Positions 53,696 to 62,069 of a stretch of DNA of 64,000 nt are shown here, in pieces. The translations under genes were made by a program, and so were the position numbers. Where the stretch lies: NCBI RefSeq assembly GCF_030551255.1, contig NZ_CP130630.1, positions 5,995,501 through 6,059,500 of the forward strand. Reading direction: 5' to 3'. The stretch's first letter is position 1. Every line of letters begins with the position of its first letter. Source of the DNA: Streptomyces sp. NL15-2K (GTDB lineage Bacteria > Actinomycetota > Actinomycetes > Streptomycetales > Streptomycetaceae). Under the pieces are notes generated by a model. It saw only the letters and a program-made list of their open reading frames with translations. It searched no databases and had not been told where the DNA came from.

Positions 53696-54640
53696 ATGAC
53701 CCAGCCCGGCACACGAGAGGTGGAGCACACAGTCACCGTCGCGGCCCCGGCGGAGACCGTCTACCGGCTGCTCGCCGAGGTCGGCAACTGGCCCCGGATC
53801 TTCCCGCCCACCCTGTACGTCGACCAGGTGGAGCGGCACGGGAACACCGAGCGCATCCGGATCTGGGCGACCGCCAACGGCGAGGCGAAGAACTGGACCT
53901 CGCGGCGCGTCCTCGACCCCGAGAGCCTGCGGATCGGCTTCCGGCAGGAGGTCTCGGCGCCTCCGGTCGCGGCCATGGGAGGGGACTGGATCATCGAACC
54001 GCTGTCCCCGTCCGAGTCCAGGGTGCGGCTGCTGCACGACTACCGCGCGGTGGGTGACGACCCCGAGTCCCTGGCGTGGATCGACCGGGCCGTCGACCGC
54101 AACTCCCGCTCCGAGCTGTCCGCCCTGAAGGCGAACGTGGAGCTGGCGCATGCCTCGGAGGACATCACCTTCTCCTTTGAGGACACGGTACGGATCGCCG
54201 GCTCGGCCAAGGATGCCTACGACTTCATCAACGAAGCCCAGCTCTGGCCCGAGCGGCTGCCGCACGTGGCCACGGTCCGGCTCACCGAGGACGAGCCGGG
54301 ACTGCAGTCCCTGGAGATGGACACCAGGGCCAAGGACGGCTCCACCCACACCACGAAGTCCTACCGGGTCTGCTTCCCGCACCACAGGATCGCGTACAAG
54401 CAGGTCACCCTCCCGGCGCTGATGACCCTGCACACCGGTGTCTGGAGCTTCCGGGAGGACCCCGGCGAGGTGGTGGCCGCCTCGCAGCACACCGTGGTGC
54501 TGAACACCGCGAACATCGCGGCCGTCCTCGGCGGCTCGGCCACCGTCGACGACGCCAGGGAGTACGTGCGCACCGCCCTGAGCACCAACAGCCTCGCCAC
54601 CCTCAACCACGCCAAGGCGTACGCGGAGAGCAGGCGCTGA
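53696..54640 (+). CDS. Didomain aromatase/cyclase (ActVII-like)
   Basis: 314 residues made of two START/Bet v1-like halves (1-150, EHTVTVAAPAETVYRLLAEV, and 155-314, FEDTVRIAGSAKDAYDFI). Didomain enzymes act with a C9-reducing ketoreductase to form and aromatise the first ring. It lies 29 bp after the ketoreductase gene. Confidence 0.95.
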   Translation: MTQPGTREVEHTVTVAAPAETVYRLLAEVGNWPRIFPPTLYVDQVERHGNTERIRIWATANGEAKNWTSRRVLDPESLRIGFRQEVSAPPVAAMGGDWIIEPLSPSESRVRLLHDYRAVGDDPESLAWIDRAVDRNSRSELSALKANVELAHASEDITFSFEDTVRIAGSAKDAYDFINEAQLWPERLPHVATVRLTEDEPGLQSLEMDTRAKDGSTHTTKSYRVCFPHHRIAYKQVTLPALMTLHTGVWSFREDPGEVVAASQHTVVLNTANIAAVLGGSATVDDAREYVRTALSTNSLATLNHAKAYAESRR

Positions 54641-54739
54641 CCCCGCCCGGTGGCACCGGCAGCCGTGGTGCCGCCCGAGGGATCACGCCCGACACCGGTC
54701 GCCCGGCATCCGGCCGCCACCGTTCCCGAAAGGTCAGCC

Positions 54740-55324
54740 ATGTCACAAGGACGCGTCCGCCTCGCCGTGCTCACCGGCAGTCCCGCCGACAGCCGCACCG
54801 GCCCCGCCGTCGTACGGTGGTTCCGCTCAGAAGCCGAAGAATTCGGCCAGTTCGACATCGACGTCCTGGAACTCGCCGTCGATCCGCTCCCCGTGGTCAT
54901 CACCCAGCCGCCGGGCGCCGAGGCAGCCCGCAGGCTCGCGGCGGTGAGTGCTCGGCTGGCGGCGGCGGACGCCTTCGTCGTAGTGACGGCGGAGTACAAC
55001 CACGCCTATCCGGCGGTTCTGAAGGCCGCCATCGACTGGCACACCACCGAGTGGTACGCCAAGCCGGTCGGATTCGTCTCCTACGGGGGCCGGTCCGGCG
55101 GGCTCCGGGCCGTGGAGCAACTGAGGCTGGTCTTCTCCGAGCTGCACGCCGTCACGATCCGGGACGGCGTCAGCTTCCCCGATGTCTGGAAGCAGTTCGA
55201 CGAGCACGGCGAACCGTGCGACCCCCTCGGCAGTAACCAGGCGGCGAAGGTCATGCTCGAACAGCTCCTGTGGTGGGCCCAGTCCCTCGACGAAGCCAGG
55301 GAACGGCGCCCCTACGTCGCATAG
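54740..55324 (+). CDS. NADPH-dependent FMN reductase of the polyketide unit
   Basis: 194 residues, paralogue of the gene at 39099-39686 (shared PEYNH/AEYNHAYPAVLKAAIDW, FVSYGGRSGG, AVEQLRLVFSELHAV). It should make FMNH2 for the ActVA-5-like and luciferase-like monooxygenases of unit 1. The phosphate loop is GSPADSRTG instead of GSVRPGRF. Position between the aromatase and ACP genes is unusual. Confidence 0.87.
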   Translation: MSQGRVRLAVLTGSPADSRTGPAVVRWFRSEAEEFGQFDIDVLELAVDPLPVVITQPPGAEAARRLAAVSARLAAADAFVVVTAEYNHAYPAVLKAAIDWHTTEWYAKPVGFVSYGGRSGGLRAVEQLRLVFSELHAVTIRDGVSFPDVWKQFDEHGEPCDPLGSNQAAKVMLEQLLWWAQSLDEARERRPYVA

Positions 55325-55404
55325 CGCCCGCGCGACCCGTACCCGTACCCGTACCCGCACCCGCAACGGCACGCAAACCACCCACTCCACGAAGGGACAT
55401 ACAC

Positions 55405-55671
55405 ATGAGCGGCTCCGTCTTCACCCTGGACGACCTGCGGCGCGTACTCCTCGAAAGCGCGGGCGCCGACGAGGACGTCGATCTCGACGACGACATCCTC
55501 GACAAGGAGTTCGCGGACCTCGGCTACGAGTCCCTCGCGCTGCTCGAGACCGGCGGCCGGATCGAACGCGGGTGGAACATCACCCTGGACGACTCGGTGC
55601 TGGCCGACTCCACCACGCCCCGCTCCCTCATCGAGGCCGTCAACGCGCACCTGACGGCGCACGTCGCCTGA
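55405..55671 (+). CDS. Type II polyketide acyl carrier protein
   Basis: 88 residues. S43 in LGYESLALLE is the phosphopantetheine site. It carries the growing chain during synthesis. Unlike most clusters, the ACP is five genes after KS-alpha rather than directly after the CLF. The leader includes a short run of the hexamer ACCCGT. ATG follows GAAGGGA. Confidence 0.97.
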   Translation: MSGSVFTLDDLRRVLLESAGADEDVDLDDDILDKEFADLGYESLALLETGGRIERGWNITLDDSVLADSTTPRSLIEAVNAHLTAHVA

Positions 55672-55692
55672 ACCGCCGCCAAGACCCCCCTC

Positions 55693-55726
55693 CGTCCTGG
55701 CCACGCCTCCCGGCGTGGCCAGGACG
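55693..55726 (+). terminator. Strong hairpin between the ACP and the small acidic gene
   Basis: Perfect 15-bp stem (55693-55707 with 55712-55726) and a 4-nt TCCC loop, starting 21 bp after the ACP stop. No T-run. It could be an attenuator that keeps ACP expression above that of the downstream genes or protect the mRNA 3' end. Confidence 0.75.
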
Positions 55727-55744
55727 CCCACCGAGGAGAGCGCC

Positions 55745-55906
55745 ATGGACGCCACCGACGACTCGGAAGACATGGAAGACAAGACCGAGGACACGGGCCA
55801 CCCCGACAGCGGTACCTCGCCGTTTCCCCTCGCCGTCCCGGACGAGTCCGTCCTGGACGCGGACGATTCCACCCTCGAACCGCATATCGTCCGGGGCCTC
55901 GACTGA
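55745..55906 (+). CDS. 53-residue acidic protein of unknown function
   Basis: Rich in Asp and Glu (MDATDDSEDMEDKTEDTG) with a conserved-looking end STLEPHIVRGLD. GAGGAGAG lies just before the ATG, so translation is likely efficient. It follows the ACP hairpin and is 72 bp from the hydrolase gene. No Cys, no signal peptide. It could be an accessory binding protein or a peptide with a C-terminal core. I know no family for it. Confidence 0.6.
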   Translation: MDATDDSEDMEDKTEDTGHPDSGTSPFPLAVPDESVLDADDSTLEPHIVRGLD

Positions 55907-55978
55907 CAGACCGGGGCAAGAGCCTCGCCCGGTACCTGTCCCGCCTTCCGTCCCCGTCCGATGAGAGAGCCGGTCGCC

Positions 55979-56881
55979 ATGTCCCTGCCCCGTCCCACCG
56001 TCACCGCGCCGATATCGGGCGGGGACGACGCCCAGGTCCACGAGATCACGCTGGACGGCGGCGGCGTCACCCTCTCCGGACTGCTTGCGCAACCCGTGTC
56101 CTCGCCTCGCGCCCTGCTGGTCGCCCTGCACGGAGGAGGTATGCGGGCCGGGTACTTCCACGGTCGGGCCGACCCGGCCACCTCGCTGCTCTCCCTCGCG
56201 GCGTCCTGCGGATACGTCGCCCTCGCCCTCGACCGCCCCGGCTATGGCCGCTCGGCCTCGGAACTGCCCGAGGGCATGAGCCTGGCGGAGCAGGCGGACT
56301 GTCTGCGCGCGGCTGTGACGGCGTACCGGCTGAGCCGTCCCTGCGGTGCGGGTGTCCTCCTCGTCGGGCACTCCCTGGGCGGAAAGGTCGCACTCCACAC
56401 AGCGGCACACTGGACCGACGGCGGGCTGCTGGGCGTGGACGTCTCCGGCGTCAGCGACCGGTGGGCCGTCGCCCCACGGGAACTGGCTGCCCGCGGTGAA
56501 CGCTATCCGCACCGGATGCACTGGGGTCCGTTGGCGCTCTACCCGCCTGGCACCTTCCGGCTGGCCGGTTCGCTGGTCACCGCCATCCCGGAGCGGGAGG
56601 CCGGCGAGATACCCGACTGGCCGGACGTGTATCCCGGTGTGGCGCGGGCTGTCCGGGTACCGGTGCGCTTCACCTTCGCCGAGCACGAGCGGTGGTGGCG
56701 CAGCGACCCGCGGACTGTGAGGGCAATGACGGCCCGGCTGGGCTCGCCTGTGACCCGCAGTGAACACCTCACGGGCGCGGGACACAACATCAGCCTGGGC
56801 CGGGCGGCCCGCACCTACCATCTGCGGGTCCTCGCCTTCCTCGAGGAGTGCCTGGCGCTCGCGGAGACGGGCGCGCCGTGA
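55979..56881 (+). CDS. Alpha/beta hydrolase
   Basis: 300 residues. The nucleophile motif is GHSLGGK, with the fold opening ALLVALHGGGMRAGYFHG and a C-terminal His in GAGHNISLG. May cleave a thioester or ester, or act on an intermediate as a cyclase. Start taken at 55979 behind GAGAG; an ATG six codons earlier is possible. Stop overlaps the second exporter start. Confidence 0.82.
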   Translation: MSLPRPTVTAPISGGDDAQVHEITLDGGGVTLSGLLAQPVSSPRALLVALHGGGMRAGYFHGRADPATSLLSLAASCGYVALALDRPGYGRSASELPEGMSLAEQADCLRAAVTAYRLSRPCGAGVLLVGHSLGGKVALHTAAHWTDGGLLGVDVSGVSDRWAVAPRELAARGERYPHRMHWGPLALYPPGTFRLAGSLVTAIPEREAGEIPDWPDVYPGVARAVRVPVRFTFAEHERWWRSDPRTVRAMTARLGSPVTRSEHLTGAGHNISLGRAARTYHLRVLAFLEECLALAETGAP

Positions 56882-58140
56882 GGGGCGGGACGCTCCTGCG
56901 GAACATGACCGCCTCGCTGCGGGTACGCAACTTCCGGCTCTTCGCGCTGGGCCAGCTCGCCTCGGTCACCGGAACCTGGATGATGTTCACCGCCCAGGAC
57001 TGGCTCGTGCTGCGGATGACCGGCAACTCAGCCGCGGCGCTCGGCGTGGTCACGGCCGCCCAGTTCACGCCGGTGCTCCTCCTGACGCTGGTGGGCGGGG
57101 GACTGGCCGACCGTCTGGACAAGAGACGGCTGCTGATGGCGGCGAACACCGCGTCCGGGCTGCTCGCCCTGGCGCTGGCGCTCGCCGTGCTGTCCGGCCG
57201 CGCGCAGTTGTGGCACATCATCGCCTGTGCCGTCGGCATCGGCCTCGTCAACGCGGTCGAGATCCCGGCCCGGATGTCGTTCATCAGCGAACTGGTGGAC
57301 GCGGACCTGGTGCCGAACGCCTCCGCCCTGAGCGCCGCGTACTTCAACTCCGCCCGCGTGCTCGGGCCCGCGACAGCGGGCCTGCTCATCAGCACCGTGG
57401 ACGTCGCCGGCGTCATGCTGCTCAACGCGGCGAGCTATCTGGCCACGGTGGCCGGCCTGCGTTCCATGCGCCCCGCCGAGCTGCACCGGGCGGACGGACG
57501 GCCGGTACGCGCAGGGGTGGTGGAGGGGCTGCGGTATGTGGCCGGGCGGAGCGACCTGCTGTTGCCGCTCGCCCTGACGGCCGTCGTCAACCTGGTCGGA
57601 TTCAACTTCCAAGTGACCCTGCCGCTGCTGGCCCGCACGGTCTTCCGCACCGGCGCTTCGGCCTTCGGACTGCTGACCGCCGCCATGGCGGCCGGGGCAC
57701 TGCTGGCCGCGCTGGCCACCACGCTGCGCCGGGGCCGCCCGAGGGAGCGGACAGTGCTCGTCGCAGCCGTGGCCTTCGCAGTCCTGGTGACCTTGTCCGG
57801 GCTGGCACCTACGTTCACCACGGCACTGCTCTGCCTGGGCCTCACCGGCTGCGCCATGGTGGCCTTCGCGCAATCAGCCAACCACCGCGTCCAGCTCGGC
57901 TCCGATCCGGCCTACCGGGGCCGGGTCATGGCCCTCTACACACTCATCTCCCAGGGGACGACGCCCTTCGGCGCGCTGCTCACCGGCTGGCTCGCCGACC
58001 GGACCGGCGCACGTGGCGCCCTGTGTGTCTCGGGGGTCGTCTGTCTGGCCGCGGCGCTGGCCGCGCTGGTCCTCTCGTCCGCCGGGCGTGGCCAGAAGAC
58101 GCCGACTGCCCCGACGCGGGTCGCGTCGGGGCAGCGGTGA
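56878..58140 (+). CDS. MFS exporter (DHA3-like)
   Basis: 420 residues, 12 helices. GGGLADRLDKRRLLM is the MFS loop, and the N-terminus LRVRNFRLFALGQLASVTGTW is typical of DHA3 drug exporters. GTG start shares bases with the hydrolase stop. Second exporter of the cluster and last gene of unit 2, convergent with the OmpR-type regulator 28 bp on. Confidence 0.87.
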   Translation: MRGGTLLRNMTASLRVRNFRLFALGQLASVTGTWMMFTAQDWLVLRMTGNSAAALGVVTAAQFTPVLLLTLVGGGLADRLDKRRLLMAANTASGLLALALALAVLSGRAQLWHIIACAVGIGLVNAVEIPARMSFISELVDADLVPNASALSAAYFNSARVLGPATAGLLISTVDVAGVMLLNAASYLATVAGLRSMRPAELHRADGRPVRAGVVEGLRYVAGRSDLLLPLALTAVVNLVGFNFQVTLPLLARTVFRTGASAFGLLTAAMAAGALLAALATTLRRGRPRERTVLVAAVAFAVLVTLSGLAPTFTTALLCLGLTGCAMVAFAQSANHRVQLGSDPAYRGRVMALYTLISQGTTPFGALLTGWLADRTGARGALCVSGVVCLAAALAALVLSSAGRGQKTPTAPTRVASGQR

Positions 58141-58168
58141 CCGGGGACCAGGCCCCTTGGCCGGTCGG

Positions 58169-58933
58169 TCATGAGGAACGGTGTGAGCCGCTTCCCAGCT
58201 TGAAGCCGACGCCCCGGACCGTGATGATCCAGCTTCCCGAACCGAGTTTGCGTCGCAGGCTGCTCACATGGGTGTCGATGGTGCGGCTGCGCTGGACATC
58301 GGTGTCCTGCCACACCTGTTGGAGGATCTGGCGCCTGGGAACCACGGTTCCGGGCCGGGAGGCGAGGAGCAGCAGTAGCTCGAACTCCTTCAGGGTGACC
58401 GGGACGGGACGCCCGTGCAGAAGGACCGAGCGGGTGTCCTGCTCGATGGTGAGAGGCCCCATCTGCGTGTGGGAGCCCGCGGGCCGGCCGGGCCGCGCCC
58501 GCCGCATCACGGCCGACATACGGGCCAGCAACTCTGGCGCCCCGTACGGCTTGATCACGTAGTCATCGGCTCCGGCCTGGAAGCCCAGCACCCGGTCCAG
58601 CTCGCTGTCTCGGGAGGTGACAGCGAGGACGGGGGTGTCACAGACCGCCCGGATGGACCGGCACACCTCCAGACCGTCCACGTCCGGTAATTCCAGGTCG
58701 AGCAGGACGACGTCACACCGGTGGTGCTCCTTGAGTGCCATGGCCCCGTTGGCGACGACGTGCGTGTCATGCCCGTTGCGTCGCAGAATCTGAGTGAGAT
58801 GCTCAGACCAACGCTCGTCGGCATCTACGACGAGGACGCGCCAGGAGTCCGTCTGCGGGAGAACGCTCCGGCGGCTGTCTTGACTTCGTAGTGGGGCAGG
58901 GGGAACAAGAGGTCTGGTTGCGGGCTGCGGCAA
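58169..58933 (-). CDS. OmpR-type response regulator, cluster-situated
   Basis: 254 residues. Receiver with D79 (VVLLDLELPD), conserved T/S (LAVTSRD) and K128 (VIKPYG), and a winged-helix output (LTIEQDTRSVLLHG, RTIDTHVSSLRRKLG). The acidic pocket is DADE, with one Asp of the usual pair replaced. A TTG start is supported by AGGAGG 5 nt upstream, while no ATG or GTG is well placed. An N-terminal tail of about 30 residues precedes the receiver. OmpR-type regulators of this kind (JadR1-like) activate aromatic polyketide clusters. Confidence 0.87.
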   Translation of the reverse strand: MPQPATRPLVPPAPLRSQDSRRSVLPQTDSWRVLVVDADERWSEHLTQILRRNGHDTHVVANGAMALKEHHRCDVVLLDLELPDVDGLEVCRSIRAVCDTPVLAVTSRDSELDRVLGFQAGADDYVIKPYGAPELLARMSAVMRRARPGRPAGSHTQMGPLTIEQDTRSVLLHGRPVPVTLKEFELLLLLASRPGTVVPRRQILQQVWQDTDVQRSRTIDTHVSSLRRKLGSGSWIITVRGVGFKLGSGSHRSS

Positions 58934-59246
58934 GTGCTCCTCCTATGGTTCCGACCTTCCGAGCAGCAGGCTGCTGGAGGCAAACGGTGGTGCAGGCGTC
59001 ATTGCCCCTCCGCACCTGACGGGGAGAGGTCGTCTCCCCGTGGTGAAAAACTAGCGATGCATTTCAGCCTTGCACTTACTCGGGAGTATGCGATGGCGCA
59101 TAGCACTAAGGTTGACCCCCGCCTGCCGCAGCGCAGTTTCCGGGACGGGGCCCTCCAGCAGCCTCGGAGCATCCGGCACATCGCAGCACTCATGGCGCGC
59201 ACGCACACCCGGCTGGAAGCCGTCGCGTGGCACCCCTGCGCATCCG

Positions 59247-59404
59247 GCGATCTTCCTGGACCGGGTCACCGGCGGCCTCGGGTCACCGGCGGCCTTGGGA
59301 CACCGGGCTTCCGCATCCCGAGCGTGCTCCGCCGCCCTGCCGCGGACCGCGCGTCAGCGGCCCCGGAATCCGCCGTCCCGGCCACCGCTGCCGCGAAACT
59401 GTGA
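59247..59404 (+). pseudogene. Truncated, frameshifted copy of a ProW-type permease 3' end
   Basis: The bases match 38785-38943 closely: 35 of the first 36 agree, then roughly four in five. It reads AIFLDRVTGGLG, then a 17-bp tandem duplication shifts the frame, and in the new frame GTPGFRIPSVLRR to a TGA at 59402-59404. Nothing upstream of 59247 resembles the permease. It lies in the same orientation as the intact gene, 20 kb away across the polyketide cluster. The neighbouring stretches 58934-59246 and 59405-59592 show nothing I recognise apart from a weak 6-bp hairpin at 59526-59542. Confidence 0.85.
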
Positions 59405-59592
59405 GGGAGCGGCAAGGCTCTTACGGACATGCAGTGGGCACTGGCAACGGGATCGGCACCACCTGACCACCATGTGCATACCTCGGGTGCCGGTTTTCGG
59501 TCCCGGGTTATTCAATTCCAGACGAAAAGAGTGTCGCTCTTTACAGATGTAACCAGCACTGATCAAGAATGATTAGGAATGTGGGGCGCGAT

Positions 59593-60930
59593 TCATCGCG
59601 TGGTGCGGCTGAGCACACCGCTCACGTTCAGGACCTCGTGGCACCCCTGCGCCCGCTGACCGGTCGCCGGGGTGCCCGGCTTCGAACAGGTCACTTCCGC
59701 GGTCACGGTGTCGTTCGCGGTGACCTTGATGGGGGTGACCCAGTGATAGTCCTGGTTGCGGAAGGTCTCCAGCGCGATCGTGGTGATCTTGCGGTCGCCG
59801 AACGAGATCGTCAGCAGCCCTTCGTCGCCCTGGAAGTTGGCGACAACGATGTCCGTGACTTCGAAGACGCTGTCCTCGGGCACCTTGTAGGTACCGGTCT
59901 TGGTCTCCCCGCCGGACGTCTGCACGTCGATGGTCTCCGAGCTCTGCTGGCCACCGCCGGCCGCGGTGCCGTCGCCACCCGCGGTGCCGTCGTCGCCCGA
60001 TCCGGGTGCCCCGCCCGTCTCCGGGCCGCCGGGGGAGGCGCTCGAACCGCCGCCGGGACCGGTGCCCGGGCTCTGCCCGCCCTGCTCCCCGCCGGGCGTG
60101 GGACGCGGCTGGACCGCTTCGTTGGCTGCTTCCTTGGCGGCGCTGCGCACCGCCGGACGGACCAGCGTGAGCCAGGCGAGCAACAGCGCGAGCAGCGCCG
60201 CGAGCACGATGAGCAGCCACTTCGGAAAGACCGGGATCTGGACGAACTCCGCGTCCAGCGGCGCCCGGACGGTGGTCTCGTCCTGTCGGTTCTCCTCCTG
60301 GTCACCGGATTCGGCGGTGTCCACGGTGAACGGCCACACCACTGGGGCGCCGAACCACGCCGGCTTGCCCGTGCGGACCCGCAGCCCGACCTCCGTCGAC
60401 TCGCCAGGCTCCAGCTTCGGTTCCGCCGGGCTGAAGGCGAACCCCAGCTCCTCGCCCGCCTGGCCGGGGGTGAAACCCACCTGTACCGGGGTGTTGCCCT
60501 GATTCCGCACGGCCAGCCGGTAGCGGCCGCGCAGCCAGCCGCGCCGGCGGCGCGGGGCCAGCTCGGTGTGCAGCTCGTGGAACTCCTCGACCTGCACGGT
60601 GGTTTCGAGGACCCGCACCGACTCGGGGTGCTCGGTCGGCAGGACTCGCACTCCGAGGGGCATCTCACCGGCCCGGATCTCCGGAGAGCGCGGTGGCTCA
60701 AGACGGAGCGTCACCGTTTCGGAGGTGCCGGGATAGAGCGAGACCCGCGGGGGATCCACGGTCGTCCAGGAGGCGCAGTCCCCGACGACCTTCAGGTTGT
60801 ACGCCTCGACGATGTCGCTGTCGTTGCGGACGGTCAGACTGGTCGTGGCGGTGCTGCCAGGGGCCACCGTCACAGCCGGGATGTCGAGGCCGGGCGCACC
60901 GGGACCGGAAGAAGCTGCAGAAGGCGTCAC
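59593..60930 (-). CDS. Single-helix membrane protein with N-terminal beta-sandwich repeats
   Basis: 445 residues. Two Ig-like beta-sandwich regions (about 15-115, LDIPAVTVAPGSTATTSLTV, and 135-225, YRLAVRNQGNTPVQVGF) precede one membrane helix at 238-257. A Gly/Pro/Ser linker (275-335) leads to a C-terminal beta domain with FEVTDIVVANFQGDEG. There is no N-terminal signal, so the first half may be in the cytoplasm. GTG start at 60930 is weakly supported. It is divergent from a LuxR regulator. Function unknown. Confidence 0.7.
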   Translation of the reverse strand: MTPSAASSGPGAPGLDIPAVTVAPGSTATTSLTVRNDSDIVEAYNLKVVGDCASWTTVDPPRVSLYPGTSETVTLRLEPPRSPEIRAGEMPLGVRVLPTEHPESVRVLETTVQVEEFHELHTELAPRRRRGWLRGRYRLAVRNQGNTPVQVGFTPGQAGEELGFAFSPAEPKLEPGESTEVGLRVRTGKPAWFGAPVVWPFTVDTAESGDQEENRQDETTVRAPLDAEFVQIPVFPKWLLIVLAALLALLLAWLTLVRPAVRSAAKEAANEAVQPRPTPGGEQGGQSPGTGPGGGSSASPGGPETGGAPGSGDDGTAGGDGTAAGGGQQSSETIDVQTSGGETKTGTYKVPEDSVFEVTDIVVANFQGDEGLLTISFGDRKITTIALETFRNQDYHWVTPIKVTANDTVTAEVTCSKPGTPATGQRAQGCHEVLNVSGVLSRTTR

Positions 60931-61135
60931 GCCACCACGGTAGGACCGCGCCCAGGGGCGCCACGAGGAGCGCGAGGGCAACACCCGGGCAGTCGCGGTG
61001 CCCGGGAAGTCAAGGCCAACTCACTTGTCATGGTGCGTCGTTAGTGCGGCCCGCCGCCTCCCGCGCGCCGCCTTCCGGCGCCCGCCCCCGCCTCGGCATC
61101 CTTCCCCTCGAACCCATGAAACAGGTACCCCCACC

Positions 61136-61858
61136 ATGTCCTGCGCAGAGGAGAACAGCCCTGCCATGTCATCCGCCCCCTTAGGCGAGCCCGCCCCGGC
61201 CGGCTCCACGAACCGGGCCTCTCGCTCCGGTCGCCCGGACCGGGTCACCGTGGCCGTCTATGCCGCCGATCCGATCCTGCGCGCCGGCGTCGTCCAGCAG
61301 TTGCGCCAGCGCCCCGAGGTCGACCTGCTGGACGACACCGACGCGGAACGGGCCCAGGCGTCGCTGGTTGTCGTGGACAACGTCGACGACGACGTGGCCG
61401 CCCTGCTGCACCGGCTGCGGCACAACACCGTCACCCGCACGGGCCTCGTGGTCGGCACCCTCGGGTCCGGCGCGCTGCAACGCGTCATCGAGTGCGGCGT
61501 GGCGGCCGTGCTGCGGCGCGCCGAGGCCGACCAGGACAGACTCGTCCACCTGGTCCTGGCGATAGCCAGCGGCGAGGGAGTACTGCCCGGCGACCTGCTC
61601 GGCAAGCTGCTCAGCCACGTGGGCAGCCTCCAGCGCTCGGCGCTCGACCCGCGGGGTCTGGCCCTGTCCACGCTGACCACCCGCGAGGCGGACATGCTGC
61701 GCCTGGTGTCGGAGGGCCTGGACACCGCGGAGATCGCCCGCAAGACCGCGTACTCCGAACGGACCGTCAAGAACGTGCTGCACGAGATCACCACGCGGCT
61801 GCAACTGCGCAACCGGGCCCACGCGGTCGGCTACGCGCTGCGCAACGGGCTGATCTGA
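61136..61858 (+). CDS. LuxR-type transcriptional regulator
   Basis: 240 residues. A receiver-like N-terminal part (VTVAVYAADPILRAGVVQQL, SLVVVDNVDDD) lacks a clear phospho-acceptor. The LuxR helix-turn-helix is LSTLTTREADMLRLVSEGLD, then TAEIARKTAYSERTVKNVL. The start is either 61136 or 61166; neither has a well-spaced ribosome site. Its stop lies in a 21-bp tandem repeat. It probably controls the two genes flanking it. Confidence 0.8.
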   Translation: MSCAEENSPAMSSAPLGEPAPAGSTNRASRSGRPDRVTVAVYAADPILRAGVVQQLRQRPEVDLLDDTDAERAQASLVVVDNVDDDVAALLHRLRHNTVTRTGLVVGTLGSGALQRVIECGVAAVLRRAEADQDRLVHLVLAIASGEGVLPGDLLGKLLSHVGSLQRSALDPRGLALSTLTTREADMLRLVSEGLDTAEIARKTAYSERTVKNVLHEITTRLQLRNRAHAVGYALRNGLI

Positions 61859-61923
61859 CGGCGTGACGGGCTGATCTGTCGGCGTGACGGCCTGATCTGT
61901 CGGCGTGACGGGCTGATCCGTCG
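61848..61923 (+). repeat. 21-bp tandem repeat, 3.6 copies, covering the stop codon
   Basis: Copies at 61848-61868, 61869-61889 and 61890-61910 differ at only one or two bases, and a partial copy ends at 61923. The TGA stop of the LuxR gene lies in the first copy. Confidence 0.9.
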
Positions 61924-62069
61924 ACCGCCCGGGGACCCCGGCACTGCCCGAAAGCGCATCGCCCGCTTCCCCCGGATACGGCCCCGCCGCCCTGCCGCTC
62001 CGCACGCGGTCGGCGCAGGGTGGCGGGGGCACATCCAGATGCCCGCACCACACTGCGAGGGGGACCGTG

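Noticed and set aside
59051..59269. Small frames on both strands between the OmpR regulator and the ProW fragment
   Set aside because: No motif or convincing ribosome site. The stretch is better left as unassigned next to the ProW remnant.
59569..61044. 491-residue plus-strand frame opposite the beta-sandwich membrane protein
   Set aside because: No motifs and the minus strand has Ig-like strands, a clean membrane helix and a natural composition.
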